The position numbers and the translations under genes are program-made. The notes under the pieces are model-generated. The model did no database searches. It saw only the letters and a list, made by a program, of their open reading frames with translations, and had not been told where the DNA came from. This document shows, in pieces, positions 33,107 through 45,199 of a stretch of DNA of 64,000 nt. Position 1 is the first letter of the stretch, and each line of letters opens with the position of its first letter. Origin of the DNA: Hsuehochloa calcarea (taxonomy: Eukaryota > Streptophyta > Magnoliopsida > Poales > Poaceae); the NCBI GenBank assembly GCA_036346395.1, contig CM070609.1, positions 25,742,223 to 25,806,222 of the forward strand. Direction: 5' to 3'.

Positions 33107-33407
33107 CCAATGTGTCTTCATATGATCTTCTAATTCATCATCTTGGAAAAACTCCTCCAAAAACCCTGTAGGGAAAAATATGAGGAGAACCGATAGAATA
33201 GATATGCCATGAAAAACTCCTTTAAAACCCAGTGGAAAAATTTAAGGAGAAAAGTTGATATGGCATATATCTGTTCATATCTTCCTAAAATCCCTGTGAG
33301 GAAAAAAGATATATTAATGATTATGTTGTCATATTGCCTCATTAAAAACCTTGATGAGAAACTCATAAAGGAAAAGAGTACAATATTTTATCTGAACGGG
33401 TTGAGTC

Positions 33408-34273
33408 TTAGGAGATTTCTCCCCCTGACATCTGCAAATCACGTAGTCTTCGCATACCAATTCCATGAACACATTTTTGGAATGCGAAAGTTTGTAATGA
33501 CTTGGTAAATAAGTCTACGAGGTTATCACAAGACTTAGTTTGCACAATAGTGATTTCCTCACTCTCTTGCAATGCATGTGGGTAAAATAGTTTAGGTGCA
33601 ATATGTTTTGTGATATTACTCTTTATGTAACCCGTTTGCATTTGAACAACGTAAGCAGCATTATCTTCATAGATAATGGTAGGTGATGAAATAGCACCTA
33701 TATCACATGACTGTTGTATGTGATTAATCATTCTGCGAAGCCATACACATTCACATGATGCTTCATATAATGCAATTATTTCAGAATGATTAGTGGATGT
33801 AGCCACTAGGGTCTGTTTCGAAGACTTCCAAGAGATGGTTGTTCCACCGTAAAAACACAAAGCCTGTTTGAGATCCGCATTATGGGGATCGATAAATAGC
33901 CAAAGATCTCAGATATCCTATTAAATCCATATTTTTATTCTTTTGAAAGAATATACCGAGATCTTTAGTGCCAAGATATCTAAGGATATTCTTCACTCCT
34001 ACCCAATATTTTTTGGTTGGAGTAGCGCTGTATCTAGCAAGTAGATTTACCGCAAATGCAATATCCGGTCGGGTGCAATTTGCAAGGTACATAAGCGCTC
34101 GATAGACCGAGATATGGAACCTCGGGTCCCAATAGCTCTTCATTGACATCTCGGGGTCTAAATGGATCTTTCTCCCTGTCTAGAGATCGAACAACCATGG
34201 GGGTTTTCGATGGATATGCTTTGTCCATATTGAGTTTTTCCAATATTTTCTGGACATAGGCTGATTGATGCAC
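33408..34273 (-). pseudogene. Copia RT C-terminus and RNase H
   Basis: The upstream part has MHQSAYVQKILEKLNMDKAY (34215-34273) and YLANCTRPDIAFAVNLLARY (34035-34095), the usual region after the RT catalytic site. RNase H follows at 33408-33860: SWKSSKQTLVATSTNHSEII ALYEASCECVWLR, then IYEDNAAYVVQM and HIAPKLFYPH. These match the copia RNase H blocks (SRSQKxQxxVAxSSxEAEY, DNxxAxxxxxN, KHIxxxxHFxR), with a degenerate last block. It is split over at least three frames. Confidence 0.85.
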
Positions 34274-34300
34274 TAGAATGCCTGTATGAAGGTGCTCAAG

Positions 34301-35095
34301 TTATATACCTAAGCAAAATTTGGTTTTACCCAAATCCTTCATTTCAAATTCTGTCTTAAGATGATTGCGTGCTTCATCTATATCTTGTGTGTTACCAATG
34401 ATATTAAGATCATCAACATACACATATATAATGCAAAATCCTGGTGAGGATCTTTTTATGAATACACATGGGCAATCATCATTGTTGGAGTATCCCTTTT
34501 TGGTTAGGAACTCACTTAGTCGGTTGTACCACATTCTACCCGACTGTTTCAAGCCGTATAAAGATTTGTTCAACTTTACACAATACATATTGCGATTTGC
34601 TTTTGGATTCAGAATTAAAATTACATCGGAAACTTTCATGTATATGTCCGAATCGAGTGACCCATAAAGATATGCAGTCACTACATCCATCAACTGAAAA
34701 GCTAGATGATTTTTAACTGCCAATGAGATTAAATATCGGAATGTTATTCCACTCATTACTGGAGAATATGTTTCATTGAAATCAATACCGGGTCTCTGCG
34801 TGAACCCTTGTGTTACAAGCCTTGCTTTGTATCTCACCACCTCATTGTTTTCATTCCGTTTGCGGATGAAAACCCATTTGAAACCGACAGGGAATACTTT
34901 GGGAGGTGTATGTATCACATTGGTGAATACATTTCTTTTATTGAGCGAGGCTAACTCCGCTTGAATTGCATCCTTCCATTGGTTCCATCCGAGCACTGCT
35001 TGCACTCGCCATGGTCTTAGGATCCGGATCATTTTGAAGGTTGTTTGCAATTGTTGTGGAGAAATAAATGTCGACAATTGTAGTCTTACGATCAT
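34301..35095 (-). pseudogene. Copia reverse transcriptase (264 codons open)
   Basis: Clear copia RT motifs in one frame: GWNQWKDAIQAELASLNKRN near the start, VFPVGFKWVFIRKRNENNEV, RYKARLVTQGFTQRPGIDFN ETYSPV, DVVTAYLYGSLDSDIYM, NKSLYGLKQSGRMWYNRL and IIYVYVDDLNIIG with the YVDD catalytic motif (about 34390-34430). The last residues, TEFEMKDLGKTKFCLGI, are the standard end of the RT core. This segment is well preserved and copies element RNA into cDNA in a functional element. Downstream sequence is out of frame. Confidence 0.9.
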
Positions 35096-35118
35096 ATGAT
35101 TCTCCAGAATAATTATAG

Positions 35119-35806
35119 TTAGTGGAAATTTCTTGGACCCGATGACTCAATGTTATTTCCCAAAACATTTGAGTCTGGGGTATTCGATGTCCCGTGATCG
35201 GTGATTGAGTGCACTGTTGATCTAGGTTCAAGGATCCTTTGGTGTCTATCAACTTGAGGTTGATATGTATTTACATTCTTTTGTTTCCTTTGTCGCTTGT
35301 TAGAAGCTTTATCTGCCATTTGTGCCGTACTTCTCCCCATCTTATTTTGAACTGGGAGTTGAGTGGTATTTTTCGTACCTCCACTCTTTCGGCATATTTC
35401 TTGCGGGATTATAGGATTTTGTGACACCTTTATAATCGTGAATGCATCTGCGATTATTTGCAATGTTTTGCAATGAATAATTTTCTCAACTTGAAGTTCA
35501 TCTAGTAGTACGTGGTCCGAGGCAGAATGCCTTGAACATTCCAATTAATTTCGGCATTCGCTTTGGTACTTATTGTCTCCCCCTAATGTTGGGAAATGCT
35601 CCTCATTGAATATGCAATCGCGTGCAGACGTCAGAAATGTGTCCCCGTTAGGGTTCGAGGTATTTTATGATTGATGATGATTTATACCTAACATAGATCC
35701 CAAATTTCCGTGCGGTCCCATTGAGGTACGCTGCGGTGGTGAGATTGGTACGTATGTAGCGCAACCGAACTTTCGCAGATGGGAAATATCCGTGGATTTC
35801 CACGCA
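35119..35806 (-). pseudogene. Copia integrase C-terminal and linker region
   Basis: Minus-strand frames give fragments such as RDCIFNEEHFPTLGGD (around 35580-35630), the integrase-to-RT linker found after the core in copia polyproteins, then a low-complexity Gln/Asn/Lys stretch at 35119-35544. At least two frame breaks lie between this and the integrase core. Confidence 0.7.
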
Positions 35807-36919
35807 CTAATTGTAGCGGGAAGTGCTATGATATGCGCTTGGACGCAATTGTATTAAGTCGCAGTGTAAGATCGCATGACCCCAACATGATGTTGGTAAG
35901 TTGCAATTCTGTAGTAATGGTCGTGCAATGAGCTTGATTCTCTTGATAAGAGATTCTGCTAAACCATTTTGTGTATGAACATATGGAACAGAGTGTTGAA
36001 CTTGTATCCCAAGAGCCATACAATAATCATTGAAGGCATAGGATGAAAATTCAGCAGCATTGTCCATTCGAATTGATTGAATTCGATATTCAGGATGATG
36101 TGCTCGTAATTGGATGATTTTACCAATTAACTTAGCAAATGCATGGTTTCGTGTGGATAAAAGACACACATGTGACCATCTAGTAGATGCATCAATGAGA
36201 ACCATGAAGTACCTGAATGATCCACACAATGGTTGTATAGGACCACATATATCTCCTTGAATGCGTTCAAGGAATTTAAGTGGTTCAGCTCTGATTTTAA
36301 GATAAGAGGGTCTTAAAATCAATTTTTCGGTTGCACAGGAAGTGCATACAAAATCTGAGGATTCCGGAAATTTTGTTTTGAGATATGTATGACCAATAGA
36401 ATTGCTAATAATTTTCCTCATCATTCCAATGCCTGGGTGGCCAAGGCGATCATGCCATGTTTGGAATGTATTAGTATTTTGAAACTTACTTTGTATAATA
36501 TGTTGAACGGATTTGATGTATGTATAGTACAATCCGAAGTTTAAAGATGGAATTTTCTCTAGTACTTGTTTGCCATATCCGTTATTTTTGGTTAAGAGTA
36601 GATATTCCTCTTTGTTGTCACTTTGGGTTTCAATATGAAAACCATTCTGACGGATATCTCTATAACTAAGTAGGGTACGTGTTGAATCGGGATACAAGAG
36701 TGCATCCTCAATCTCCAATTGTGTACCCATAGGGAGAGTGATAGAAGCGCGACTAGAGCCTACTATCGCTGCATCGCGTCCAGCGATTGTTAAAATATTT
36801 CCTTTTCTCCTTGTAAGGGTTAGGAAATATTTTGTGTCCCTAAGTATAGAGTTTGTGGTACCGCTATCCACAAGGCATAATTCCTCCTCTATTGGATTGA
36901 CTCCAAAATCTATATACAC
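35807..36919 (-). pseudogene. Copia protease, GAG-pre-integrase and integrase core (370 codons open)
   Basis: In order: LCLVDSGTTNSILRD (protease active site D-S/T-G), then TWHDRLGHPGIGMMRKI and FVCTSCATEK forming the integrase HHCC zinc site, then the DDE core with ERIQGDICGPI (first D), IQSIRMDNAAEFSS (second D) and VQHSVPYVHTQNGLAESLIK (E). ILTIAGRDAAIVGSSRASIT precedes the zinc site. All catalytic residues visible are intact. The frame is lost near 35810, shortly after CWGHAILH. Reading is uninterrupted for over 1.1 kb, so decay is modest. Confidence 0.9.
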
Positions 36920-37091
36920 AAAGAAAAGAATTTAATGAAATTCTTGAAGTAATATATAGAATACATACAAACTTTATTTTGCAATATCGAATATGTTCGA
37001 TATATGATTGTAGCATACAAGCTTACAATATAGATGACAACATTATTTATATTACAACATAAAAGTACTTAGAAGCTATGGAACTAGGAGT

Positions 37092-38118
37092 CTATTTGAG
37101 ATCTCCAAACATGTCTTGAGAATGAAATTCTTCAAGTGTATCATCGGTGCACATGAGATCATCCTTCTTTGTAGAGGCACATGTGTCTTTGAGTTCTTGA
37201 ATGAACTTTTGAGAACATCCGGCTTCTTCATCGTTGGATGTTAGATTGAAGTGTGCTTCAAATCTCTTCTGTTGAGCATTCTTTCCTTGAGCCAAAGACT
37301 GGAGGTAGAGGTTCACAAGATGCTTAGGGGTGCGGCATTTCTTGGTAGGATGGTTGTAGCAACCACACTTTTGACAAATATCTTTTTTGTCAATTTTCTT
37401 ACCAAAATTGCCTTTACCTTTCTTGAATCCACTTGATTTTTGCTTCATGTTGCGTTTGTGTTTACCTTTAAAGTTCTTTGAATGGTCTTTTGAACCATTG
37501 AACTCATTGTTATTTTGATTAGCATGAACTTCAGGAAGTGGAGCAGCCCATGGAACGTTGTGTTGATTATTCTTTAAAAGAAGTTCAGCATGTTTTTCTG
37601 CCTGAAGTAAAGTATGCATAAGATCAAAATAAGTTTGGTAATTTGCAAGACGCCATTGTTTCTTTGTAGGACCTCGCGGATGGGAGCATTGTAGAGAGAG
37701 TCTTCTATTTTATCCGTGATCTGTTGGTTCCTTCTCACAAAACCGCAGCTTTGGAGCAAATAGTATGAAGGGCATTGTTATAGTCTCCAACTGCTTTGAA
37801 ATCTTGGAGTCTAAGATGTGCCCATTCATGATTAGCCTCGTAAGATAATTGACTTTCATTGCTCATATCTATTTTGAGGGCTATCCATAAAGTAAGTGGA
37901 TTCTCCTCATACGGATATTCCGCTTTAAATCGGATGTATGTGATTCCGTATTATGTTTAAAACGGAATATTTCACAATATCCTAAGAATTTGATCTCATG
38001 GAGGATTAAATATCACCCTTTCCAACCCACGTGTGGTGAGGTTGATCTTTAAGTCCATAGCCCATGTAGGGTAATTGGTACCATCGATAGCGAGCGGCTC
38101 AAAATCTTTGGTAGCCAT
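37092..38118 (-). pseudogene. Copia gag
   Basis: ATG at 38116-38118 gives MATKDFEPLAIDGTNYPTWA MDLKINLTTRG, the usual copia gag N-terminus (LxGxNYxxWxxxM/L). Middle pieces include YEANHEWAHLRLQDFKAVGD YNNALH (about 37770-37850). The C-terminal open stretch 37092-37619 has CQKCGCYNHPTKKC, a CX2CX4HX4C zinc knuckle. Stops and frameshifts occur around 37640-38020. Gag would form the capsid and bind RNA through the knuckle. Confidence 0.85.
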
Positions 38119-38619
38119 TTAAAACCTACATGAAAAGTACATCATAAATAATTAATTTACATGAGGTAAATTAATGTGTATAGTATTGTTGTAATAAAAT
38201 GCAAAATATGTGGAAAATAATATGAGTATTGTATTCCAAATGAATATATATACCCAAATTAAATATAACGGGTGGTTATATTTATAATACCGTATAATCA
38301 CAATATTGGTGGTGAACACCAATTTATTGTATGGCATAGCGTACAACTAAATGTAGCAAAAATGGCCATAAATTGTGATATTATGGTATTTATGTTAGGT
38401 ATAATATTTCTTCCGTGGCGCCATGCGTTTACCATGCCGGTCAGGTTTGCTCCGGCCGCGCCATGCGCCGCCATGCCGGTCATTGCTGCCGCGCGAGCTT
38501 CCTCCTTCGATTTATGTGGATGAAAATGCATCCTCTGCGGAGGATGCTTGTATGGGTGCAGATCCAAGACCGGACGACGGTTGCTAGTCATGGAGGCATG
38601 CTTGGGTCAGCCAGGTAAG
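38119..38619 (-). other. Copia leader, part next to gag
   Basis: Non-coding sequence between the gag start and the nested chromovirus. A 97-codon minus-strand frame (38298-38591) has no recognised domain and is probably chance. The matching outer part of the leader is 52238-52524. Confidence 0.6.
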
Positions 38620-39179
38620 TGTAACATCCCAAACTTGGTTTGTGTTTCAAATGTAATAAAATGAGGAGAAATTAAAACTTTTCTCTCATCTTGATTTTTG
38701 TAATCAGTTCCATAATTTTTGTAAAAGAATTATGTGAAATCAAAAATCAAATTGCCATTTGAACACCAACACAAATCTCCTTCATGAAAATCTTGTGCCC
38801 AACCCCTGAAAATAATTTTCATTGAACCTAGGAGTGATGTTTAACACCTCAGAATTATTTCATAATTTTCAGAAATTATTTGATAATTTTTTAGGCAAGT
38901 CAAACATTAGTCAAACTCCTAATTTAGCCTTCTGGAATTTTTAGAGAAAAATGCATTGCATAAAAGTCTCTGAAAATTTTATATAAGGTTCCTCCTGCTG
39001 TCAGCAATCTCCAGTTAAAATTTCATAAATTTTGGAGTTTGTTTGCTACCTCAAATAATTCCTCAAAAATCAGTTATTCAAATTCAAACCTTAACTGGTT
39101 TTCACTGCTCCTGTTCGACTCGCACTCGCTCGAGCCACTTGATTTGGTTCAGTCAACTAAACGCACCGGCTCGGTCGTT

Positions 39180-39440
39180 CGGGCGCGAGGGTTGTGAGTC
39201 GTTGGATCGGCATCGAACGGCTCACGATCGCGTGAACGTTCGGACCATCCGAACACGCCGATCCATTTGAACCGTTGGATTCTAAATCGAGGTTCCACAA
39301 TCGCGTGAACGTTCGGACCGTCCGAACGCCTCGCGCAACGTGAACCGTAGGATCCAAATCAACGGCCCGAGATCAAGCGCGCGATCGAACCGTTATAATC
39401 AAACCGTTCTATTTGAACCGTTCGATTTAAATCCAACGGT
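39180..39440 (+). repeat. Palindrome-bearing tandem units upstream of the LTR TATA box
   Basis: Imperfect units of about 71 bp contain TTCGGACC(A/G)TCCGAA followed by a GTGAACCGT(T/A)GGAT-like word (39236 and 39307), then shorter CGAACCGTT and GAACCGTT copies to 39440. They lie about 250-500 bp upstream of the TATA box, where LTR enhancers are usually located. A second group is at 40360-40620. The 3' LTR has both groups. Confidence 0.7.
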
Positions 39441-39689
39441 ACCGTCCGCTCTTCCTCCGCTCGCTGCGCGCTCGGCCATGGTCAATGATGAGTTGGTGAA
39501 AAGGGCAGAGCGTGTCAGCGTCGGGTCTTCTCTGCTTTCGGCCAACGATTCTCAGCATTTATTGCTCCCGTCCCACCGCCTCCGAAGTCTTCATCCATCT
39601 CGAGTTCACGTGCTCCCATCGCCCTCAGTCGACCTCAGCGCAGTGCGAAGCCGTTTTTCTTCCCGTTGCTTCTTCCTTGCTCCTTCGGC

Positions 39690-39696
39690 TATAAAA
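39690..39696 (+). promoter_or_regulatory. TATA box of the chromovirus 5' LTR
   Basis: TATAAAA in CGGCTATAAAACTCCTCC, downstream of the tandem units, conserved at 49123-49129. Confidence 0.7.
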
Positions 39697-42600
39697 CTCC
39701 TCCAAAGGCTTCCTTAGCATCCTTTGAACACTCTTGAGCTCCAAAGACCATCGTTAGTGCATCGCCGAGCTCCACTTCAAATTTGCTCTCGCCGCCATTG
39801 TTGGAGCTTCGGGTCCTTCGGTGAAAGTGGTGTTCCGGGCTCTCTCCTTCTAAACCCTTGCTTCCCCAGCTTCTTAGCATCTCACTGAGTATTAACCCTC
39901 TGTCGATTTTGCTTTTGCCAGAAGAGAGCAGATCAATTTGGATTTCCACCCTACTAAATCGCTATTCTTCTTCGCCGAGCCACTTCGTTTCTCCTCGGTG
40001 CCTTCTTTGGGCTCAGGTACCCCCTTATTAGTCCCTAGTTGATTGGCACTAGCTCCCTTGAACTGCAACTGAGCGTTTTTGCATTTTTCGTTTTCGGTCA
40101 TTTTGGGTCACCTCGGTTATCTCCGGCTTGCCGGCGTTCTAGGCCACCGCAGCCAAAACCGCTGGTACCATTGTGTGCGCTAGGTTGTTAGCAACTCGTT
40201 TTAGGCTTTTGCTCGCACCATCATGCCGAAAGTCGCCGGCGGCGAGCCGTTCTTCCCGCCAAATTTTGTCTGACGAAAAACTGAATGAAGTTTGAACTTG
40301 AGTCGCTATAACCGTCGATCCTTAGATCTACGGCCGCGTCAGCGGGAAATTTTTTTGAATTAATCGCACGCCTAATCGCGGACCGTTGGATCCAAGATCA
40401 ACGGTCCCGATTTGAGTGAACGCTCGACCGTCCGAAAGGTTCGATCCGTGTGGACCGTTGGATCCAAGATCAACGGCTCCTATGCGTGTGAACGTCGGAC
40501 CGCCCGAACGCCCCGATCCACGTGAACCGCTGGATCCGCATCCAACGGTGAGCGCTTAGGGTTTGTGAATCCCGCGCTAGCGTTAGCTCGGGACGCGACC
40601 GTCGGATCCAAGATCGACGCCCTCGCTCGCCCACGCCGATTTAATTTCTGAATTTCCCGAGAGGATTTATTTGTCAACTTAAAAATGTGATAACTTGTAA
40701 AAAGCATAACTAATTCATTTCAAATCCTTTTCGGTTGATTCAAATTTTGTTGGTTATGTTTTTAACTAGACTTTAATTTAAAAATGTTTCAGACTCAGAT
40801 AGCTCCAGAAATTTTTGCTAATGAATAGTAGCATTTTCGATTTATAAAAGCTGAGCAAAGTTATTTTGGTCATATCTTTGGCATTAAGAATCCAAATCAA
40901 TTGGTTCTTGTTGCTAAATTATTTATAAATCATGATCTTGCTACTGTAAAATTTTCTGAATTTTTGGAGGGAGTTTACTGTTGGGTCTTTGCATTTTATT
41001 CGTTTTATCGGCTGCTTTTTGCTTTCGTTAGGATCCGGAGAGCACATTCATAATATTGTTGATCCTCAAGAACACCTTGACCCACAAAGAAGGTGCAAGA
41101 TATTTGATCATAAATGTCCCATTACTTTCAAAGTCTAATATCTTGTTTACAAATTATATGTATGCATTGCTTTTGTGTCCAAGTATTTTTGTCCTGTTTA
41201 GAGGTAGTTACTCCTAGTGCATTGTTGCCATTAAAATGTCATCCCCGCCACAACCATAAGTTATTAATATCATTTGTGAATTAGAGCCCTGTGATTTAAT
41301 TATGCTCTTTTCTTGCTTTGCGATGTCATGCTTAGAAATGCTTAGCTACCAGGTAGAATTGGGCGGTTATCGACTTAGTCGATGACCTTGATCACACAAA
41401 TTATTTTGTTTATTTTTGGTTCAAGACATTATGCTTTTGTTTTGTAAAACCGAAAATGAAACAAAATGATTTGACTTGGGCACAATGGCATGTTGGTGTG
41501 ATTGTTGGGTGTGACAAGGAAAGGTGCCTGTGTCCCTAAGGACCGAAAATGTTGCTTGCGCCATCGATCCAAGTACTTTTATGTACTAACCACATGAGGG
41601 TTATATGGGACCCTCTTGACCTAGTACTTTGGAGTGTGTTATCTCCGAGTCGCAGGAGGAGCGTTGTGTGTGTTGTGTGAAACATGATATGTGTTCTCGG
41701 TGTTCTTGTGTTGGGTGTGCGGTGGTGGAGATTCCTGTAGGCTCTCCACCTCGAGGCGCCATGATTGTCCAAGGCTTTACCCGTGACGGTAGTTGTCCGA
41801 GGTCAGCCACGACCCGACACAACGTATGGGTTTCTATCCATACTGGCGACTCAAGGTAATACATAATATTGGAAACGTCTCAGAGGACTTAGCCGTCTTT
41901 CAGCATACCTAAGGAAGTGTGCTTAATAGCTTGGCAAAAGGCGGTCCGACATGTGGGTAAAATGGTACACCTCGCAGGATAAAACTATTCAATAGCCTCG
42001 CCCTAGGTTATGGACACGCTTGGTGATTTCCGCAAGATCTAGACTTCAACAACTGCTTTTGTTTTCAAAATTTAAAACTTGATATGGTTGGCATGAATGG
42101 GTAATTCATGCTATTGTGGTGACTAATGGTTTAGTCACTTCGTGACTGCTTTTATCGTTGTTGATACTTGATTACTACTGCTTTTATCAAATAAAATCAG
42201 ATTTGTTAAATTGCTTTCCATCTATTACATTATTGCAAATAAAACTTGCTTTACGCTTAAAAATTTGAGTCCTAACTCGCTCCACTTAAATAAGCTTGCA
42301 TGTAGTTATTGTTCGTGTCTCATATCATTTTTATATATCTTGCAGTACATTCAAAGTACTCACCCGCTACTGGGTCGCTTTTGTTTGCAGAGGAAGAAGG
42401 TGAGCCCCAAGGGCCTCACTTCTGTGAGTTGTGCTGTGGTTTCGACGACTAGCTTGGCGGTCCGGTCGGTTGCCTTGTGGGTTAAAGGCACACTGATTGG
42501 CTCTTTTGGTTTATGGCCATCTTATGGCACTTTTGCTTCATTGTTAAATTTCTTTATGTATTATGTCTTTGGGCCGTTGGCCTCTCTTTTTGTAATAACT

Positions 42601-42805
42601 ATCCTTTATGTATTTCATCTTCGTTGTTGTTTTTGCTTCTGTTCTATGTGAATGAATGGAATTGATGCATGAACTTTGTAAAGAGGTGTGTATAATGCAT
42701 TTAAAAGTATACATGTCTCGAGTCTCGGATTATCTGTTTTGTGATGCTAGGGCCAAGCGGTTGGTTAAGCATTACAAGTCGGATAAACCGGGGTCTCACA
42801 AGGTT

Positions 42806-42818
42806 TGGTATCAGAGCC
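42806..42818 (+). other. Primer binding site, initiator Met tRNA type
   Basis: TGGTATCAGAGCC five bases after the 5' LTR end; the standard plant Met-tRNA PBS. Confidence 0.95.
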
Positions 42819-43040
42819 ATACTGACCGTAGTAACCCAAGCATGGTCGTCTTTTAAGATATTTTGGAAAATACTATTTTCAAAGTATCAAATGATTTTTG
42901 AAAGCTTAAGGAATTCTCAGATTTTATTCCTTGCCTATCTTAGCTTTCTCCTCTCATCTTACTCTAATTTGAGTTTTGAAAGTTGTTTTCCTCTCATCTC
43001 CTTTTCAAAGATAGTGTTATCGATTAAATGGGTTTTGGGA

Positions 43041-43302
43041 ACCACTGAGTTTGGCAAATTGAAGTTCTTAGGGTTTTGAAGTTTCGGATCAAGATTTGGC
43101 TAGAGGCTTGATGCGAATCTGGACCACACGCTTCAATTTCAGACAAAGAAGCTCAATGGTTTCGATAGGACCACCGAGCTTGGCAAATTGAAGTGTGCCG
43201 ATTTTGAAGTTTCTAGGATGGAAGACTTCTACCAAGCTTGATGCAAAATCACTACAAAGAACCTCAATTTCCGACACAGAAGCTCGATGGTTTCTAATAG
43301 GG
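43041..43302 (+). repeat. Tandem duplication of about 130 bp in the chromovirus leader
   Basis: Two units, 43041-43169 and 43170-43302, share ACCACyGAGyTTGGCAAATT, TTTTGAAGTTTC, GGCTTGATGC / AGCTTGATGC, and GAAGCTC(A/G)ATGGTTTC. They lie between the PBS and gag and contain no long frame. Confidence 0.8.
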
Positions 43303-43685
43303 TAGAAAAGGAGAGGATAATCAACTAAAACTTGTGGGGTTAAAAGGGTAAGCTGTGATACTAGTTGGCTATGTATCTAATACTATTTTCGCTGATTTAG
43401 CCTTGGTCTTAAGTGGTATTAGATCTTACCTTGACTTTCTGATTTTTATCTTCTCAAACAATTACTCGTTCATTCAATACGGGTTAGTTGCATTGGGGAG
43501 TTGAGCTTTGGTTTTATGATTCCTTGCCGTTTTTGGAGTCTTTTTGTAAACCTGCCTAAGTTTATACACATACTGGTTTTAGCTTTCGGTTAGGGTGATA
43601 TTCCATTCCCCTAGTCGCTAGCTTTTCGCTTTCTTTCAGCTTTTAAGCTTTGAGTCTAGTTTTAACCAAAGTTTCTTGTAACAGG

Positions 43686-44790
43686 ATGGCCGGACGCACT
43701 CGTAGCGGCCAAGGCCAGTCAGCTGGTCAGGACGAGGATCTCCCTCCTCCTCCGACCATGGCCGAGGTCCTTCTTCAGATCGAGCGCAACCGCAGCGAGA
43801 GACAGAGGGTTCTTCGACGCCATTGCGCGCAACACTTCCGCCCTTACCAAAGCTTCGTGATCCGGCAAGGGAGTGGTCATCAGCCGCGTGGGGGACTCGC
43901 GGAGTTTCTTCGCACTCAACCCCCTACGTTCTCCAGGTCTGAGGACCCGCTTGACGCAGACGATTGGCTTCGTCTGGTTGAGCGCAAGCTTCGCATAGCG
44001 CAGTGCCAGGAGCACGAGAAGGCGCTGTTTGCATCGCACCAGCTGGAGGGTGCAGCTTTGTCTTGGTGGGAGAGCTTTCGCCATGCACTGACGGTCCACA
44101 CCGCCACTTGGGAGGAGTTCAGATCGCCTTCGCCGCTCTCATATTCCTTCCGGCTTGATGAAGCTGAAGAAGAAGGAATTCTTGTCGCTCAGGCAAGGGC
44201 GTCGTTCAGTCACGGAGTACCTCTACGAGTTCAACCATTTGGCTCGTTATGCTCCGGAAGAGGTGGCCACTGATGAGGCCAAGCAAGAGAAGTTCAAGGA
44301 TGGTTTGTCTGAGGAGATGCAGGACAAGCTATCCATCGTTGACTTTCCGATTTCCAGGCCTTGGTGGACAAGGCCATCGTTCTCGAAAGCACGCGGGAGA
44401 GCACTTGTGGATTCCCGCAGCGCAAGTGGGAGGCCCACAAGTCGCCAAGCAGCCGCCCTTTCCGCTCGTGTTGGGCGCCTCGGTCCCGCCCTCCGCCTTC
44501 AAGACTTCGAGGCCGCCAAGACTGTTCTTCGCCTTCGCAGCCGTGCCCCAATCACGCACACGCGAGTCACCAGAGGCCTCGCGACACCGTGGATGTCACC
44601 GCTTCTTCAGAACAACAAGGGGCATTATGCGAACCAATGCCCCAAGAAGACAGGAGCAGCCCCTCGTCCTAATGGAGGACGCGGGCCAGGAGGTGGTTCT
44701 TCTCAGAACCTGAAGATAGTCCCTACTACCCAAGGCGTGGGTAGTGGTCGAGTCAACCTCATCTCAGCGGAGGAGGCACAGGAGGCACCC
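43686..44790 (+). pseudogene. Chromovirus gag
   Basis: ATG at 43686 gives MAGRTRSGQGQSAGQDEDLP. The capsid core follows: FLRTQPPTFSRSEDPLDADD WLRLVERKL (about 43907-43990) and HQLEGAALSWWESF (about 44035-44080). The frame breaks near 44140; the next frame continues with FLSLRQGRRSVTEYLYEFNH LARYAPEEV (44173-44270). After another garbled stretch, NKGHYANQCPKK (around 44615-44650) is the back half of the zinc knuckle; the expected leading CxxC is lost. Gag forms the particle and binds RNA. Confidence 0.88.
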
Positions 44791-45090
44791 GACGTCGTCT
44801 TTGGTACGCTTTCTGTTAACTCTCATTCTCGCTCATCGCTTTTGTTTGATTCAGAGCATCTCATTCTTTCGCTTCGAGTCTTTTGTTTGCTATTAGTGAG
44901 CTCCTCTTTACTCCATTGTTGGTCTCATTGCTCATTCGCCTCCGGTTCGGAGTTGAGGGTCGACTGAGTGTAGGGATGTCCCAATTGAGATCGAGGGAGT
45001 GAGATTCTTCGCGAATCTTATCCTCCTCCATTCAGCAAGTCTAGATGTAATTCTTGGCATGGATTGGTTGTCTCAAAGATAAGGGACACA
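44790..45090 (+). pseudogene. Chromovirus protease
   Basis: DVVFGTLSVNSHS then SLLFDSE (about 44791-44860) corresponds to the segment leading into the D-S/T-G active site, which is disrupted here. After frame slips, an ILGMDWLSQ-like segment at about 45047-45075 marks the end of the protease in this family. The protease would process the polyprotein. Confidence 0.75.
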
Positions 45091-45199
45091 TCGACAGCCC
45101 GGCGCGCTCTCTATCTAGTTCTTTCGGCGAAAGGTGTTCGCTACCGGCCGCTAGGTCCGCATCTTTTCGCGCAAGCGAAGCCCGCCTCGATATTGGTGA

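Larger units (their letters stand above)
38620..42800 (+). repeat. Chromovirus 5' LTR (about 4.18 kb)
   Basis: Begins TGTAACATCCC and ends GTCTCACA, followed by the PBS. It contains repeated GAACGTTCGGACC-type units (39180-39440 and 40360-40620), a TATA box at 39690-39696 and, near its 3' end, the family block around 41940-42040 shared with other large LTRs here. Small ORFs inside it recur in the 3' LTR and reflect repeat sequence, not genes. Confidence 0.92.

Noticed and set aside
41536..41864. Frames repeated at 50844-51341
   Set aside because: Both copies are in the chromovirus LTRs; the frames are by-products of the repeat.
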